This document shows, piece by piece, positions 1-8,433 of a stretch of 64,000 nt of DNA (its first letter is position 1; every line of letters begins with the position of its first letter). This stretch comes from Pseudomonas asplenii (GTDB lineage Bacteria > Pseudomonadota > Gammaproteobacteria > Pseudomonadales > Pseudomonadaceae): positions 1 through 64,000 of the forward strand of contig NZ_JSYZ01000007.1 of NCBI RefSeq assembly GCF_001293465.1, in the 5' to 3' direction. The position numbers and the translations under genes are program-made. The notes below the pieces were generated by a model that had not been told where the DNA came from, made no database searches, and was given only the letters and a program-made list of their open reading frames with translations.

Positions 1-33
1 CAGTTTTACATTGGCGGTGACAGATACAGAGGG

Positions 34-840
34 TCAGCATAACGTGGTGACCAGGATCTTGCCGACATGGGCCATGGCGTTGCGCATGAAGTGCACGCGG
101 CAGCGCTGCCAGGTGGTGTGGAAAACCTTGGAAACGGCGGCCTTGAGGCCTTCGTGGGCATCGGAGATCACCAGCCTTACGTCCCGCAGGCCCCGTCGCA
201 TCAGGCTGCGCAGGAAGTCCGTCCAGAACGGCTCTGCCTCCGATGGACCGACCCGCATGCCCAGGATTTCACGCCCGCCATTGGTGTTCACGGCCACGGC
301 GATTATGACGGCGACCGAAACGATACGCCCGGCCTCCCGCACTTTGACGTAGGTCGCGTCGATCCAGAGGTAGGGCCAGTCGCCTTCGAGGGGGCGGTCG
401 AGAAAGGCGTGGACGCGTTCGTCGATCTCGCCAGCCAGCCGTGACACCTGGCTCTTGGAGATGCCGGTCATGCCCATGGCCTTGACCAGTTCATCGACCG
501 AACGCGTCGAGACGCCTTGGATGTAAGCCTCCTGAATGACCGCTACCATGGCCTTTTCGGCAGTGCGCCGTGGCTCCAGGAAGCCTGGGAAATAGCTGCC
601 TTGGCGCAGCTTGGGAATCTTCAGATCAACATCACCGGTGCGGGTTTGCCAGAGGCGATCACGGTAGCCGTTGCGGCTGTTTGTCCGGTCAGGGCTTTTG
701 ACGTCGAAGCCGGCGTTGCACAGGCCTTCGACATCGAACTCCATCATGCGCTAGGCAACGAACTGGATCATTTGCCTGAGCAGATCAGCATCTGCCCCTT
801 TCTCAACCAACTCGGTCAATGCGATAGTGGGCTTGGGCAT
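34..840 (-). pseudogene. IS256-family transposase, decayed (nonsense codon and lost C-terminus)
   Basis: The translation matches the Mutator/IS256 transposase family: an N-terminal DNA-binding region, then the DDE-type segment with [11 protein letters not shown] and VISDAHEGL. Translation should start at the ATG at 838-840 (MPKPTIALTEL), but codon 30 is TAG (complement of 751-753), where relatives normally have a Gln codon before [10 protein letters not shown]. The remaining long frame starts at Met 32 (745-747). The C-terminus is also missing: after HVGK the frame runs into unrelated sequence and stops at 34-36, so about the last third, including the final catalytic Glu, is gone. The element is therefore dead in at least two ways. 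The first roughly 50 bases of the window do not look like this transposase and may be the end of another element. Confidence 0.85.
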
Positions 841-1161
841 CGTGGTTTCCCTAGTGTTCGTTAGGTCTTCGCAAACTCAACGTTAGCCAAGAACCACGAT
901 GACCATCCTCTTTCGCCCGCAGGGCGCCTTCGGTTGGTTCAGTTACACCACTTCTCGGGACACGATCATCAGAAAGCGGAACAGTTGTACGCGACATAAG
1001 GGTACACCCCCTTTATCGAACTGGCTGTTGTACCCCTAAAACGACTGGATTTCCGTGAATGAGTCTGGAATCCGATGGACCGTAAAAAACGAAAAAACCC
1101 GCCAGAAGGCAGGTTTTTCAAGGCTTCCAGAGATCCTGCAAGCTTTCTATGGAATGTCAAA
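841..1161. other. Intergenic: presumed right end of the IS256 remnant, then the tRNA terminator
   Basis: No gene is supported here. Bases 839-847 (ATCGTGGTT) and 892-900 (AACCACGAT) form a 9-bp inverted repeat around the region upstream of the dead transposase. The stretch near 935-965 (GTTACACCACTTCTCGGG) resembles the terminal region of IS256-type elements, but the exact terminal repeat cannot be set because the other end is missing. The remainder up to the terminator at 1092 shows nothing recognisable. Confidence 0.4.
1092..1118 (-). terminator. Rho-independent terminator of tRNA-Leu
   Basis: Read on the minus strand, AAAAACCTGCC and GGCGGGTTTTT form a stem around a TTCT loop, followed by further T-rich sequence. 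It lies about 45 bp downstream of the tRNA-Leu 3' end, which fits termination of a single-gene tRNA transcript. Confidence 0.8.
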
Positions 1162-1248
1162 TGGTGCCCGAAGCCGGGGTCGAACCGGCACGTCCTTACG
1201 AACGGGGGATTTTAAGTCCCATGCGTCTACCAATTTCGCCATTCGGGC
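1162..1248 (-). tRNA. tRNA-Leu (anticodon UAA)
   Basis: On the minus strand an 87-nt sequence begins GCCCGAA and ends TTCGGGC-ACCA, giving a 7-bp acceptor stem with encoded CCA. The D-arm region (TTGGTAGACGC), the anticodon loop CTTAAAA (anticodon UAA), a long class II variable arm and the T-loop GGTTCGACCCC are all present. The long variable arm with this anticodon identifies leucine. The gene stands alone with its own promoter and terminator. Confidence 0.97.
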
Positions 1249-1334
1249 GGCAGCGCGGTGAAGCGGTCGACACGGTGGCTCATGCGGAGCAGGAGCAGCT
1301 CAAGGCCTCTCGACACCGGTGCGACAAGGGCACG

Positions 1335-1363
1335 AATATATACATCCCCTCCCCTTGAAGCAA
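1335..1363 (-). promoter_or_regulatory. Candidate sigma-70 promoter for tRNA-Leu
   Basis: On the minus strand, TTGCTT (1358-1363) and TATATT (1335-1340) are separated by exactly 17 bp. The predicted start lies about 80 nt upstream of the mature tRNA 5' end, leaving a leader to be removed by RNase P. No other promoter-like pair stands out in the 260-bp gap to the LysR gene. Confidence 0.55.
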
Positions 1364-1509
1364 GTTCACCGGCGCCAATTTCCCGTATTCGACACATTTC
1401 GCAAGCTTATGATTTTCAAGGGATTGCGTTCTGGTTCGGATGAAGCGGTGAATCAGGGAAACACTTGCCCGTCATCTTCCCGCTTTTTCATTGCCGGCAC
1501 TACCCGTTT

Positions 1510-2427
1510 TCAGGGCGGCAGCATCGGTCCCTGCCGATCCAACTCACGGAATTTTCCCTGGAGAAACTGATACAGGGCCTGCACCGAGGCGGAAATCTGC
1601 CGACGATGAGGACACACCAACTGCAGCCGGGTGTTCTCGCCATGATATTCGGGCAGCAACAGTTCCAGGCGCCCGGCCGCGATGTCGGCGCGTACTTCCA
1701 GCCAGGCCTTGTAGATGATGCCCTCACCCGCCAGCGCCCAGTGCCGCACCACATCGGCATCGTCACTGAACAGCGTGCCCGTCACCGAGACGTCCCGACG
1801 CTGGCCGTCCTTGTAGAACGCCCATTTGTCGTAGTAGCGACCTTGCAGCACGTAGCAGAGGCAATTGTGTCCGGCCAGCTCATCGAGGCTGCGCGGGCGC
1901 CCGTGGGCTTTCAGGTAGGACGGGGCCGCCACCAGCACCCGGCGATTTTCCGCCAGGGGCAAGGCGACGAAACTCGCATCCTCGAGTTGACCGTAACGGA
2001 TCGCGACATCGACGGGATCACGGAAGACGTCGGAAATCTGGTCGGAGACGGACAGGCGCAGAATCAACCGCGGATGCAGGCGGCGAAACTCGATCAGCCA
2101 GGGTGACAGCAGGTTGCGCCCGAGGTCGGAGGAAACCGCCATCTGCAGGGTACCCTGCAACTCCAGGCACTCGACATGCAGTTGCTCGCGCCCCTCGCGC
2201 AGGGTCTCCAGCACACCGCGCGCATACGGCAGGTAGCGCTCGCCTTCGGCGGTCAGGCGCAGGCTGCGGGTCGAGCGGGCGAACAGGCAGATGTCCAGCT
2301 CACGTTCCAGGCGCTGGATCGCCGCGCTGACCTGGCCAGGCAGCAGGTCCACCTCGCGGGCGGCATTGGAGAAGCTGCCCAGGGCGGCGGAGCGAACGAA
2401 AAGCGCCAGGTCATCGAATCGGATCAT
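1510..2427 (-). CDS. LysR-family transcriptional regulator
   Basis: A 305-residue protein with the LysR architecture: an N-terminal winged helix (FDDLALFVRSAALGSFSNAA, then QVSAAIQRLERELDICLFAR) and a C-terminal periplasmic-binding-like effector domain. The ATG at 2425-2427 (MIRFDDL) is preferred; an in-frame GTG two codons upstream is possible. It is divergent from the nitroreductase gene at 2534, with about 105 bp between starts. That is the usual arrangement for a LysR regulator controlling the neighbouring gene. The inducer is unknown. The family call is certain, the target inferred. Confidence 0.9.
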   Translation of the reverse strand: MIRFDDLALFVRSAALGSFSNAAREVDLLPGQVSAAIQRLERELDICLFARSTRSLRLTAEGERYLPYARGVLETLREGREQLHVECLELQGTLQMAVSSDLGRNLLSPWLIEFRRLHPRLILRLSVSDQISDVFRDPVDVAIRYGQLEDASFVALPLAENRRVLVAAPSYLKAHGRPRSLDELAGHNCLCYVLQGRYYDKWAFYKDGQRRDVSVTGTLFSDDADVVRHWALAGEGIIYKAWLEVRADIAAGRLELLLPEYHGENTRLQLVCPHRRQISASVQALYQFLQGKFRELDRQGPMLPP

Positions 2428-2533
2428 TTTCACACCCGGAGTGAAAGAGCTAACCGATCTTACCCCTTTATCTCTCCGAGCACGAAGATCAGAATCAGCG
2501 CCAATCCCTCATCCCGCTTCCATGGAGTTCCTG

Positions 2534-3190
2534 ATGAACCTCGCGCACATCACCGCCCAGCGTTACACCACCAAGGCCTTCGACGCCTCGAAACGCATTC
2601 CCCAGGCCGCCATCGACGAACTGCTGACCCTGCTGCGCAACGCCCCTTCATCGGTCAACTCGCAACCTTCGCACTTCATCGTGGCCTCCACCGCCGAGGG
2701 CAAGGCGCGCCTGGCCAAGGGCGCCGAGGGACGCTTCGCCTACAACGAACCGAAGATCCTGAATGCCTCCCACGTGATCGCCCTGTGTACCCGCACCGGC
2801 ATGAGCGACAGCCACCTGGAGAAGGTGCTGCAGCAGGAACAGGCCGACGGACGCTTCGCCAGCGATACCGCCAAAAGCGGCCAGCAACAGATCCGCTCGG
2901 GCTTCGTCGACCTGCACCGCTATGAGCAGAAAGACCTGCAGCACTGGATGGAGAAGCAGACCTACCTGGCCCTTGGCACTCTGCTGCTCGGTGCCGCCGC
3001 GCTGGGTATCGATGCCACGCCGATGGAAGGCTTCGATGCCAAGGCGGTGGATGCCGAACTGAACCTGCATGCACAAGGCCTCACCTGCGTGGTACTGGTC
3101 TGCCTGGGCTATCGCAGCGACAGCGACTTCAATGCCAGCTTGCCGAAGTCGCGCCTGCCGGAAGACTATCTGTTCACTCACCTCGACTGA
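2534..3190 (+). CDS. nfsB: Oxygen-insensitive NAD(P)H nitroreductase, NfsB type
   Basis: A 218-residue FMN-dependent nitroreductase, collinear with E. coli NfsB (217 residues). Shared family features are YTTKAFDASK near the N-terminus, SSVNSQPSHFIVAST (FMN phosphate contact), the GTLLLGAAALGIDATPMEGFD helix and a C-terminal LPKSRLPED. It reduces nitroaromatics and quinones by two-electron transfer from NAD(P)H in the cytoplasm. The ATG at 2534 is chosen over the in-frame ATG at 2522 because GGAG (2524-2527) lies 6 bp before it and the N-terminus then aligns with the family. It is probably controlled by the divergent LysR gene. Confidence 0.93.
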   Translation: MNLAHITAQRYTTKAFDASKRIPQAAIDELLTLLRNAPSSVNSQPSHFIVASTAEGKARLAKGAEGRFAYNEPKILNASHVIALCTRTGMSDSHLEKVLQQEQADGRFASDTAKSGQQQIRSGFVDLHRYEQKDLQHWMEKQTYLALGTLLLGAAALGIDATPMEGFDAKAVDAELNLHAQGLTCVVLVCLGYRSDSDFNASLPKSRLPEDYLFTHLD

Positions 3191-3215
3191 TCGGGCTCAG
3201 CCAAACCGGTTTGCC

Positions 3216-4076
3216 TCAGCTTGCCAGGCCATGGCCTGGCGAGCCCTTGCGGCCCGCAATCCGCTTGCCCTCCTGCAACCCCACCTCCTGCGCCTGCCCG
3301 TCGCGCTGCTTGCCCTGTCGCGCCTGCCCCACCAGCCGGGGAATCAGCGGCCCTTCCGGCAGATGCCGCCAGAAACGCCCCGGCATGTGCTGGCGCATCG
3401 CATCGGGATTGACCCGGGCCGGGTTGAAAATGTGCCGGTAGTAGGTCAGCCACAATTCAGCACCGGGATCATCGGCATGCCGGGCCCATTGGCGCCACTG
3501 CTCGGGGCAGTGGCGCCGGTAGTCGAGGGTTTCGCCATCGAAACGGATGCCATCACGCGGCGTCGCGATCAGCCAGCGCTGCCGGCCCAGTCGTTCGGCG
3601 AAATGCCCGCTGGCACTGGCGAGAATGTCATGGGCCGGCTCATGAAAGGCCACCAGGTCCAGTTGCAGTCGCTCGGCCAGGGCCTCGGGCAGCGGCACGA
3701 AGCGCACGAAGGCATGCAGGTGATGGGCCTCGCGACCAACCTGGCGGATCCGTCGTTGCAACTCGCTGCCCAGGCGGTCGCCGGCGAGCATGGCGGTGCG
3801 GTCGCCATGGGCGACCCGCCAAAGCACCTCATAGAGCAGATTCCAGCGCTGCTCGCCACGGTAGCGGGCGGCCTGTTCGAGTTGCGCCAGCAAGGCCGCC
3901 GGCACCCGCGCACAGAACACCCCCGGGCCCGTGGGCAACGGGGTGGATCCGGCCAGCAGGTCGGCCACCGGCCCCTGGCTCCAGGTCACGTCGACCGGGT
4001 CGATACCATGACCGAGCAGCACCCGCGCCTGGTCACGCCAGGTCGCGAAATCATCGTCACAGTCCAGCGCGATCAT
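3216..4076 (-). CDS. TIGR03915/DUF4130 family DNA metabolism protein
   Basis: A 286-residue protein starting MIALDCDDDFATWRDQAR. It resembles the family annotated as putative DNA metabolism protein that accompanies a specific radical SAM enzyme. The segments RYRGEQRWNLLYEVLWRVAHG and LTYYRHIFNPARVNPDAM fit that family's conserved regions. No biochemical function is established. The start ATG overlaps the TGA of the upstream radical SAM gene (ATGA at 4073-4076), so the two are translationally coupled and should be co-induced from the LexA-type site at 5310. A longer open frame upstream of this Met is just the radical SAM gene read out of frame. Confidence 0.85.
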   Translation of the reverse strand: MIALDCDDDFATWRDQARVLLGHGIDPVDVTWSQGPVADLLAGSTPLPTGPGVFCARVPAALLAQLEQAARYRGEQRWNLLYEVLWRVAHGDRTAMLAGDRLGSELQRRIRQVGREAHHLHAFVRFVPLPEALAERLQLDLVAFHEPAHDILASASGHFAERLGRQRWLIATPRDGIRFDGETLDYRRHCPEQWRQWARHADDPGAELWLTYYRHIFNPARVNPDAMRQHMPGRFWRHLPEGPLIPRLVGQARQGKQRDGQAQEVGLQEGKRIAGRKGSPGHGLAS

Positions 4077-5293
4077 CCCCACAACCCCATCTGCAGGGGT
4101 GCCTGGGGCTCGCGCAAGCGACTGCGCAGCAGGCCGCTGCAGGCTTCCGCCTGGGACGGCCGATAGTCGCTGGTGACGATGAACGGCCGGGCCTTGTCCA
4201 GCACGCAACGCAGCTGGATCAGGTCGTCGTAGCGAATGCGCCGCTCCCGCCGCAGCGCGACCATGCGCTGCACGCTGCGCAGGCCGATCCCCGGAATGCG
4301 TGCCAGCAACGCCGGTTCGGCACGGTTCACGTCCAGCGGAAAGACCTCGCGGTTGGCCAGCGCCCAGGCGAGCTTGGGGTCGATGTCCAGCGCCAGGTTG
4401 CTCGACTGCTCCAGCAGTTCGCCCGCCTTGTAGCCGTAGCCGCGCATCAGGAAGTCGGCCTGGTACAGGCGGTGTTCACGCAGCAAGGGGGGCGCAGCCA
4501 GCGGTACGCTGTCGGGGCTGTCGGGGATCGGGCTGAACGCCGAGTAGTAGACGCGCCTGAGGCCATAGCCCTGGTAGAGCGATTCGGCGTTGCGCAGGAT
4601 GGTGCGGTCGTCCGTGGCATCGGCGCCGACGATCACCTGGGTGCTCTGCCCGGCCGGGGTGAAACGCGGCGCCCTGGCCTCGCCCGCCACCGCCTGCTGG
4701 CCGAGGTGGATGGTCCCCATGGCCTGGCGGATGGTGGTCACCCGCTTCTCCGGCGCCAGGCGCTTGAGGCTGGCCTCGGTGGGTAGCTCGATGTTCACGC
4801 TCAGGCGGTCCGCCAGGCGCCCGGCCTCCTCGATCAGCAGCGGGTCGGCGTCGGGAATGGTCTTGAGGTGGATGTAGCCACGGAACTGGTGCTCCTCGCG
4901 CAACAGCCGCGCCACCCGGATCAGTTGCTCCATGGTGTAGTCGGCCGAGCGGATGATGCCGGAACTGAGGAACAGCCCGCTGATGCAGTTGCGCCGGTAG
5001 AAATCGAGGGTCAGGCGCACCACCTCCTCCGGCGTGAACCGTGCCCGCGGCACATTGCTGGAACGGCGGTTGACGCAATACTGGCAATCGTAGAGGCAGA
5101 AGTTGGTCAGCAGCACCTTGAGCAGCGAGACGCAGCGGCCGTCCGGGGTGAAACTATGGCAGATGCCCATGCCGTCGGTGGCACCGAGCCCCTCACGGCC
5201 ACGGGAACTGCGCTTGGGCGCGCCGCTGCTGGCGCACGAGGCATCGTATTTGGCGGCGTCGGCGAGAATGCCGAGCTTGGCGATGAGTTGCAT
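4073..5293 (-). CDS. Putative DNA modification/repair radical SAM protein (TIGR03916 type)
   Basis: A 406-residue radical SAM enzyme. The [4Fe-4S] cluster motif is CLYDCQYC (Cys66, Cys70, Cys73), a CX3CX2C spacing. The C-terminus has a helix-hairpin-helix (ALLARIPGIGLRSVQRM), a fold that usually contacts DNA. An extra N-terminal pair of cysteines (around 45 and 54) is also present. The family is always linked with the DUF4130 partner encoded immediately downstream and is predicted, not shown, to act on damaged or modified DNA. A palindrome CTG-N10-CAG lies 17-32 bp upstream of the start, supporting SOS control. Confidence 0.88.
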   Translation of the reverse strand: MQLIAKLGILADAAKYDASCASSGAPKRSSRGREGLGATDGMGICHSFTPDGRCVSLLKVLLTNFCLYDCQYCVNRRSSNVPRARFTPEEVVRLTLDFYRRNCISGLFLSSGIIRSADYTMEQLIRVARLLREEHQFRGYIHLKTIPDADPLLIEEAGRLADRLSVNIELPTEASLKRLAPEKRVTTIRQAMGTIHLGQQAVAGEARAPRFTPAGQSTQVIVGADATDDRTILRNAESLYQGYGLRRVYYSAFSPIPDSPDSVPLAAPPLLREHRLYQADFLMRGYGYKAGELLEQSSNLALDIDPKLAWALANREVFPLDVNRAEPALLARIPGIGLRSVQRMVALRRERRIRYDDLIQLRCVLDKARPFIVTSDYRPSQAEACSGLLRSRLREPQAPLQMGLWG

Positions 5294-5309
5294 GGGACAT
5301 ACTCGAATA

Positions 5310-5325
5310 CTGATTATCCATACAG
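5310..5325. promoter_or_regulatory. LexA (SOS) operator
   Basis: CTGATTATCCATACAG has the gamma-proteobacterial LexA consensus CTG-N10-CAG with an AT-rich centre. It lies just upstream of the radical SAM gene start at 5293, where bound repressor would block transcription. Confidence 0.75.
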
Positions 5326-5393
5326 TATTCCGAGATCACGCCACATGCAAGCGCCACCCGGCAAAAGGCCCGTTCAGCACGTCGCAAAAACAG

Positions 5394-5426
5394 AAAAGCC
5401 CGAGGCGATCACTCGCCCCGGGCTTT
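5394..5426 (-). terminator. Terminator downstream of the branched-chain aminotransferase
   Basis: On the minus strand GCCCGGGGCGAGTGATCGCC-TCGGGC forms a long GC-rich stem-loop followed by TTTTCTGTTTTT. It closes the transcript from the aminotransferase gene (stop at 5451) before the SOS operator of the next minus-strand operon. Confidence 0.8.
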
Positions 5427-5450
5427 CAGACAGCCGGGCTCAGTAGTCGA

Positions 5451-6470
5451 TCAGACCTTGACGATCCAACCGGCTGGCGCCTCGATGTCACCGGTCTGCA
5501 CGCCGGTCAGTTCCTTGTACAGGCGCTGGGTCACCGGGCCGACCTCGGTTTCGCTGTGGAACACGTGCAGCTTGCCCTGGTACTCGATGCCGCCGATCGG
5601 CGTGATCACCGCGGCGGTACCGCAGGCACCGGCTTCGGTGAAGTCGCCGATCTTGTCGATCAGCACATCGCCTTCCATCACTTTCAGGCCCAGGCGCGAT
5701 TCGGCCAGCTCGATCAGCGACAGACGGGTGATACCCGGCAGTACCGAAGGCGACTTCGGCGTGACGAACTCGTTGTTGGCGGTGATGCCGAAGAAGTTGG
5801 CCGAACCCACTTCCTCGATCTTCGAATGGGTCAGCGGATCCAGGTAGATGCTGTCGGCGAAGCCATTTTTCTTGGCTTCGGAGCCCGGCAGCAGGCTGGC
5901 CGCGTAGTTGCCGCCGACCTTGGCTGCACCGGTGCCCTGGGGAGCTGCGCGGTCGTAGCTGGAGATCACGAAGTTGTGCGGCTTCATGCCGCCCTTGAAG
6001 TACGGGCCGACCGGGATGCAGAAGATCGAGAAGATGAACTCCGGCGCGGTACGCACGCCGATGTTGTCACCCACGCCGATCACGAACGGACGCAGGTACA
6101 GCGCACCGCCAGTGCCGTACGGCGGAATGAAACGCTCGTTGGCCTTGACGACCTGGCGGCAGGCCTCGACGAAGGCTTCGGTCGACGGCGCCGGCATCAG
6201 CAGGCGGGCACAGCTGCGCTGCATGCGTGCGGCGTTCTGGTCAGGCCGGAACAGGTTGATCGAACCATCCTTGCAACGGTAGGCCTTCAGGCCCTCGAAG
6301 CACTGCTGGCCGTAATGCAGCGCGGTCGAGCCTTCGCTGATGTGCAGGACGTTGTCTTCGGTCAACACGCCATTGTCCCACTCCCCCTTGCGGAAGTAAG
6401 ACAGGTAGCGCTTGTCGGTCTTGATGTAGTCGAAACCCAGCTTGTCCCAGTTGATGCTTTCCTGACCCAT
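5451..6470 (-). CDS. ilvE: Branched-chain amino acid aminotransferase
   Basis: A 339-residue fold-type IV PLP aminotransferase of the longer BCAT class II type. Recognisable segments are FEGLKAYR, the PLP-lysine segment GAAKVGGNYAAS (Lys184), EEVGSANFFGI and FTEAGACGTAAVITPI. It interconverts branched-chain 2-oxo acids with Leu, Ile and Val using glutamate. The start at 6470 (MGQESINWDK) has GAGG about 5 bp upstream; the open frame upstream of it has no family similarity. Monocistronic, with its own terminator. Gene symbol by family; Pseudomonas may carry another BCAT elsewhere. Confidence 0.93.
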   Translation of the reverse strand: MGQESINWDKLGFDYIKTDKRYLSYFRKGEWDNGVLTEDNVLHISEGSTALHYGQQCFEGLKAYRCKDGSINLFRPDQNAARMQRSCARLLMPAPSTEAFVEACRQVVKANERFIPPYGTGGALYLRPFVIGVGDNIGVRTAPEFIFSIFCIPVGPYFKGGMKPHNFVISSYDRAAPQGTGAAKVGGNYAASLLPGSEAKKNGFADSIYLDPLTHSKIEEVGSANFFGITANNEFVTPKSPSVLPGITRLSLIELAESRLGLKVMEGDVLIDKIGDFTEAGACGTAAVITPIGGIEYQGKLHVFHSETEVGPVTQRLYKELTGVQTGDIEAPAGWIVKV

Positions 6471-6622
6471 GACACCCTCAATCTGATAACTGCCCGGATA
6501 CCCCGGGTTTATGACTTTTTTGCGCAGACCACCACAATACTCTATTCGGACAGGAAATCGCAGCCTGGACGATGTGCATGTCCTACATGCGTTTATGCGT
6601 GGTTCCCACGACGTGCGGATAT

Positions 6623-7699
6623 TCAGTCGATACCGGCCGCCAGCACGGCCGATCGGCCCAGGCGATACTGGTTGTTGCCACTGCGCTTGGCGTCGTACAT
6701 CGCCAGGTCGGCGATGTGGATCAGGGTGTCCATGCTCACGGCATGATCGGGGAAAACCGCCACGCCCAGGCTGGAACCGATACGAATCGGCTGTTCGTCG
6801 AGGCTGATCGGTACCGACAGCTCGATCAGCACCTTCCCACACAGGCGATGAATCTCTTCCGACAGGCCAATCCCCTGTTGCGCCAACCCCTCGAAAATCA
6901 GCACGAACTCGTCGCCGCCGATGCGCGCCACGGTATCGGAGACCCGCATCAGGTTCTTCAGGCGGTTCGCGGTGGCGATCAGGATCTGGTCGCCGGCGGC
7001 GTGACCATGGGCATCGTTGATTTCCTTGAAGCCGTTCAGGTCGAGAAACACCAGGATCACCCGCGTTCCGCCATCACGGGCACGCTCCAGGGCCCGGCAC
7101 AGCCGTTCCTCCAGTACCAGGCGATTGGGCAGCCCGGTCAGGGCATCGTTGTGGGCCAGGGTATGCAATTGGCTGGCCCAGGCCTTTTCCTCGGTGATGT
7201 CGCGGACCACACCCATCATCTTGACCACCGAATCGTGGACGTTCTTCACCACGTTACCGGTCTCGCGCAGCCAGTGGATACTGCCATCCGGCCAGATCAC
7301 CCGGTATTCCTCATCGTGGTTCTCACCGGTCTCGATGCAGCGCAACTCGCCGGCACGTACCCTGTCCCGGTCATCGGGGTGCACGCTGGCGCAAAACAGT
7401 TCGTAGGACGGCACCACTTCGTCGACCTTGTAGCCGAACATGCCGTAGATGGCTTCCGACCAGTAGAGTTTCTCGGTATCGACATCCCAGTCCCAGGTGC
7501 CGATCCGGGCGAAATACTGGCTGCGCCGGAAACGCTCGGCATCGTCACCGGTCTCGCCACGCCGGCTGCACTCGCTCAACCGGTGCAAGAGCGTCCGGCA
7601 CTCAGCCAGCTCCCGACGAGCCTGGCGCCCGCGCCACCAGAACACGACGATCAGGGCAACCATCGACACCGCGACAAACGCCTCGATCCACTCGCTCAT
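6623..7699 (-). CDS. Membrane-anchored PAS-GGDEF diguanylate cyclase
   Basis: A 358-residue protein: one N-terminal transmembrane helix (FVAVSMVALIVVFWW), a short linker, a PAS domain with PAC (roughly 60-175, FARIGTWDWDVDTEKLYWSE to GVVRDITEEK), then a GGDEF domain. The active-site motif RIGGDEF is intact (about 261-265), and RVSD exactly five residues before it is a complete allosteric I-site. It should therefore make cyclic di-GMP with product inhibition in response to a PAS-sensed signal. There is no EAL domain. The ATG at 7699 is the likely start; an in-frame TTG 36 bp upstream is less likely. Ribosome binding site is weak. Confidence 0.9.
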   Translation of the reverse strand: MSEWIEAFVAVSMVALIVVFWWRGRQARRELAECRTLLHRLSECSRRGETGDDAERFRRSQYFARIGTWDWDVDTEKLYWSEAIYGMFGYKVDEVVPSYELFCASVHPDDRDRVRAGELRCIETGENHDEEYRVIWPDGSIHWLRETGNVVKNVHDSVVKMMGVVRDITEEKAWASQLHTLAHNDALTGLPNRLVLEERLCRALERARDGGTRVILVFLDLNGFKEINDAHGHAAGDQILIATANRLKNLMRVSDTVARIGGDEFVLIFEGLAQQGIGLSEEIHRLCGKVLIELSVPISLDEQPIRIGSSLGVAVFPDHAVSMDTLIHIADLAMYDAKRSGNNQYRLGRSAVLAAGID

Positions 7700-7742
7700 C
7701 CCTGAAAACCAGTCAACTTGAACATGGGCACGCAAAAGGTTA

Positions 7743-7757
7743 ATAGCCAGTGGCTAT
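7743..7757. promoter_or_regulatory. Palindrome upstream of the diguanylate cyclase gene
   Basis: ATAGCCA-G-TGGCTAT is a perfect 7-1-7 inverted repeat 44 bp upstream of the cyclase start. It could be an operator. No regulator in the window is an obvious match. Confidence 0.35.
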
Positions 7758-8083
7758 CTTAATCCATGCTCAAGGTGCGCCATAGCGGTTTAGTGGCAAT
7801 GTGCCTCGACCCTCGACCGAGGTCACGCCGGCCGCCGGCAAGCGCCGCGTAAAGACAGCCCGTCGACGCCCGTCACTCTTCTTGTTCGAGAGAGTCGATT
7901 TTGCTATACCTGCACGCTGTTTTTCACCCGCAATAACAGGCGCCTCTCCCGCATGTTGCTTGTGTTGATCCGAACGGACCGCCACGCCCCGCCTGCTCGG
8001 CGAATTCGCCCTGCTCGACATCCACCACGCCCTCGGCGCGCCGAGCTGGAAATCATTCATGGGGTAGCCCCCCTGGAGACGTC
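7758..8083. other. Intergenic region upstream of the FKBP gene, with a candidate promoter
   Basis: No coding sequence is supported in this stretch. A sigma-70-like pair TTGTTC (7882-7887) and TATACC (7905-7910) with a 17-bp spacer points toward the FKBP gene, which would leave a leader of roughly 165 nt. A short plus-strand frame from 7953 has no recognisable similarity and arginine/proline-rich composition typical of chance frames. Confidence 0.4.
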
Positions 8084-8428
8084 ATGACACAGACAGAACT
8101 GCAGGTCACCGACCAGCTCGAAGGCGACGGCAAGGCTGTGGTCAAGGGCGCGCTGATCACCACCCAGTACCGCGGCACACTCGCCGATGGCAGCGAATTC
8201 GATTCTTCCTACAGCCGCGGCAAGCCGTTCCAGTGCGTGATCGGCACCGGCCGGGTGATCAAGGGCTGGGATATCGGCCTGATGGGCATGAAGGTCGGCG
8301 GCAAGCGCCGGCTGTTCGTGCCGGCGCACCTGGCCTATGGCGAGCGCGGCATGGGCTCGCGGGTGGCGCCCGGTGCCGACCTGACGTTCGAGATCGAACT
8401 GCTGGAAGTGCTGACCCGCGACGATTGA
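8084..8428 (+). CDS. FKBP-type peptidyl-prolyl cis-trans isomerase
   Basis: A 114-residue single-domain FKBP with no signal peptide, so cytoplasmic. The fold signature runs from GALITTQYRGTLADGSEFDSSY through VIKGWDIGLMGMKVGGKRRLFVPAHLAYG to PGADLTFEIELLEV; the Tyr, Asp, Val-Ile-Trp and Tyr positions of the FK506 pocket are present. It catalyses proline isomerisation in protein folding. GGAG lies about 8 bp before the ATG. It converges with the acetyltransferase gene, 5 bp between stops. Confidence 0.93.
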   Translation: MTQTELQVTDQLEGDGKAVVKGALITTQYRGTLADGSEFDSSYSRGKPFQCVIGTGRVIKGWDIGLMGMKVGGKRRLFVPAHLAYGERGMGSRVAPGADLTFEIELLEVLTRDD

Positions 8429-8433
8429 GGCGC

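Noticed and set aside
7953..8083. Short plus-strand frame upstream of FKBP
   Set aside because: Arg/Pro-rich composition and no ribosome binding site indicate a chance frame.
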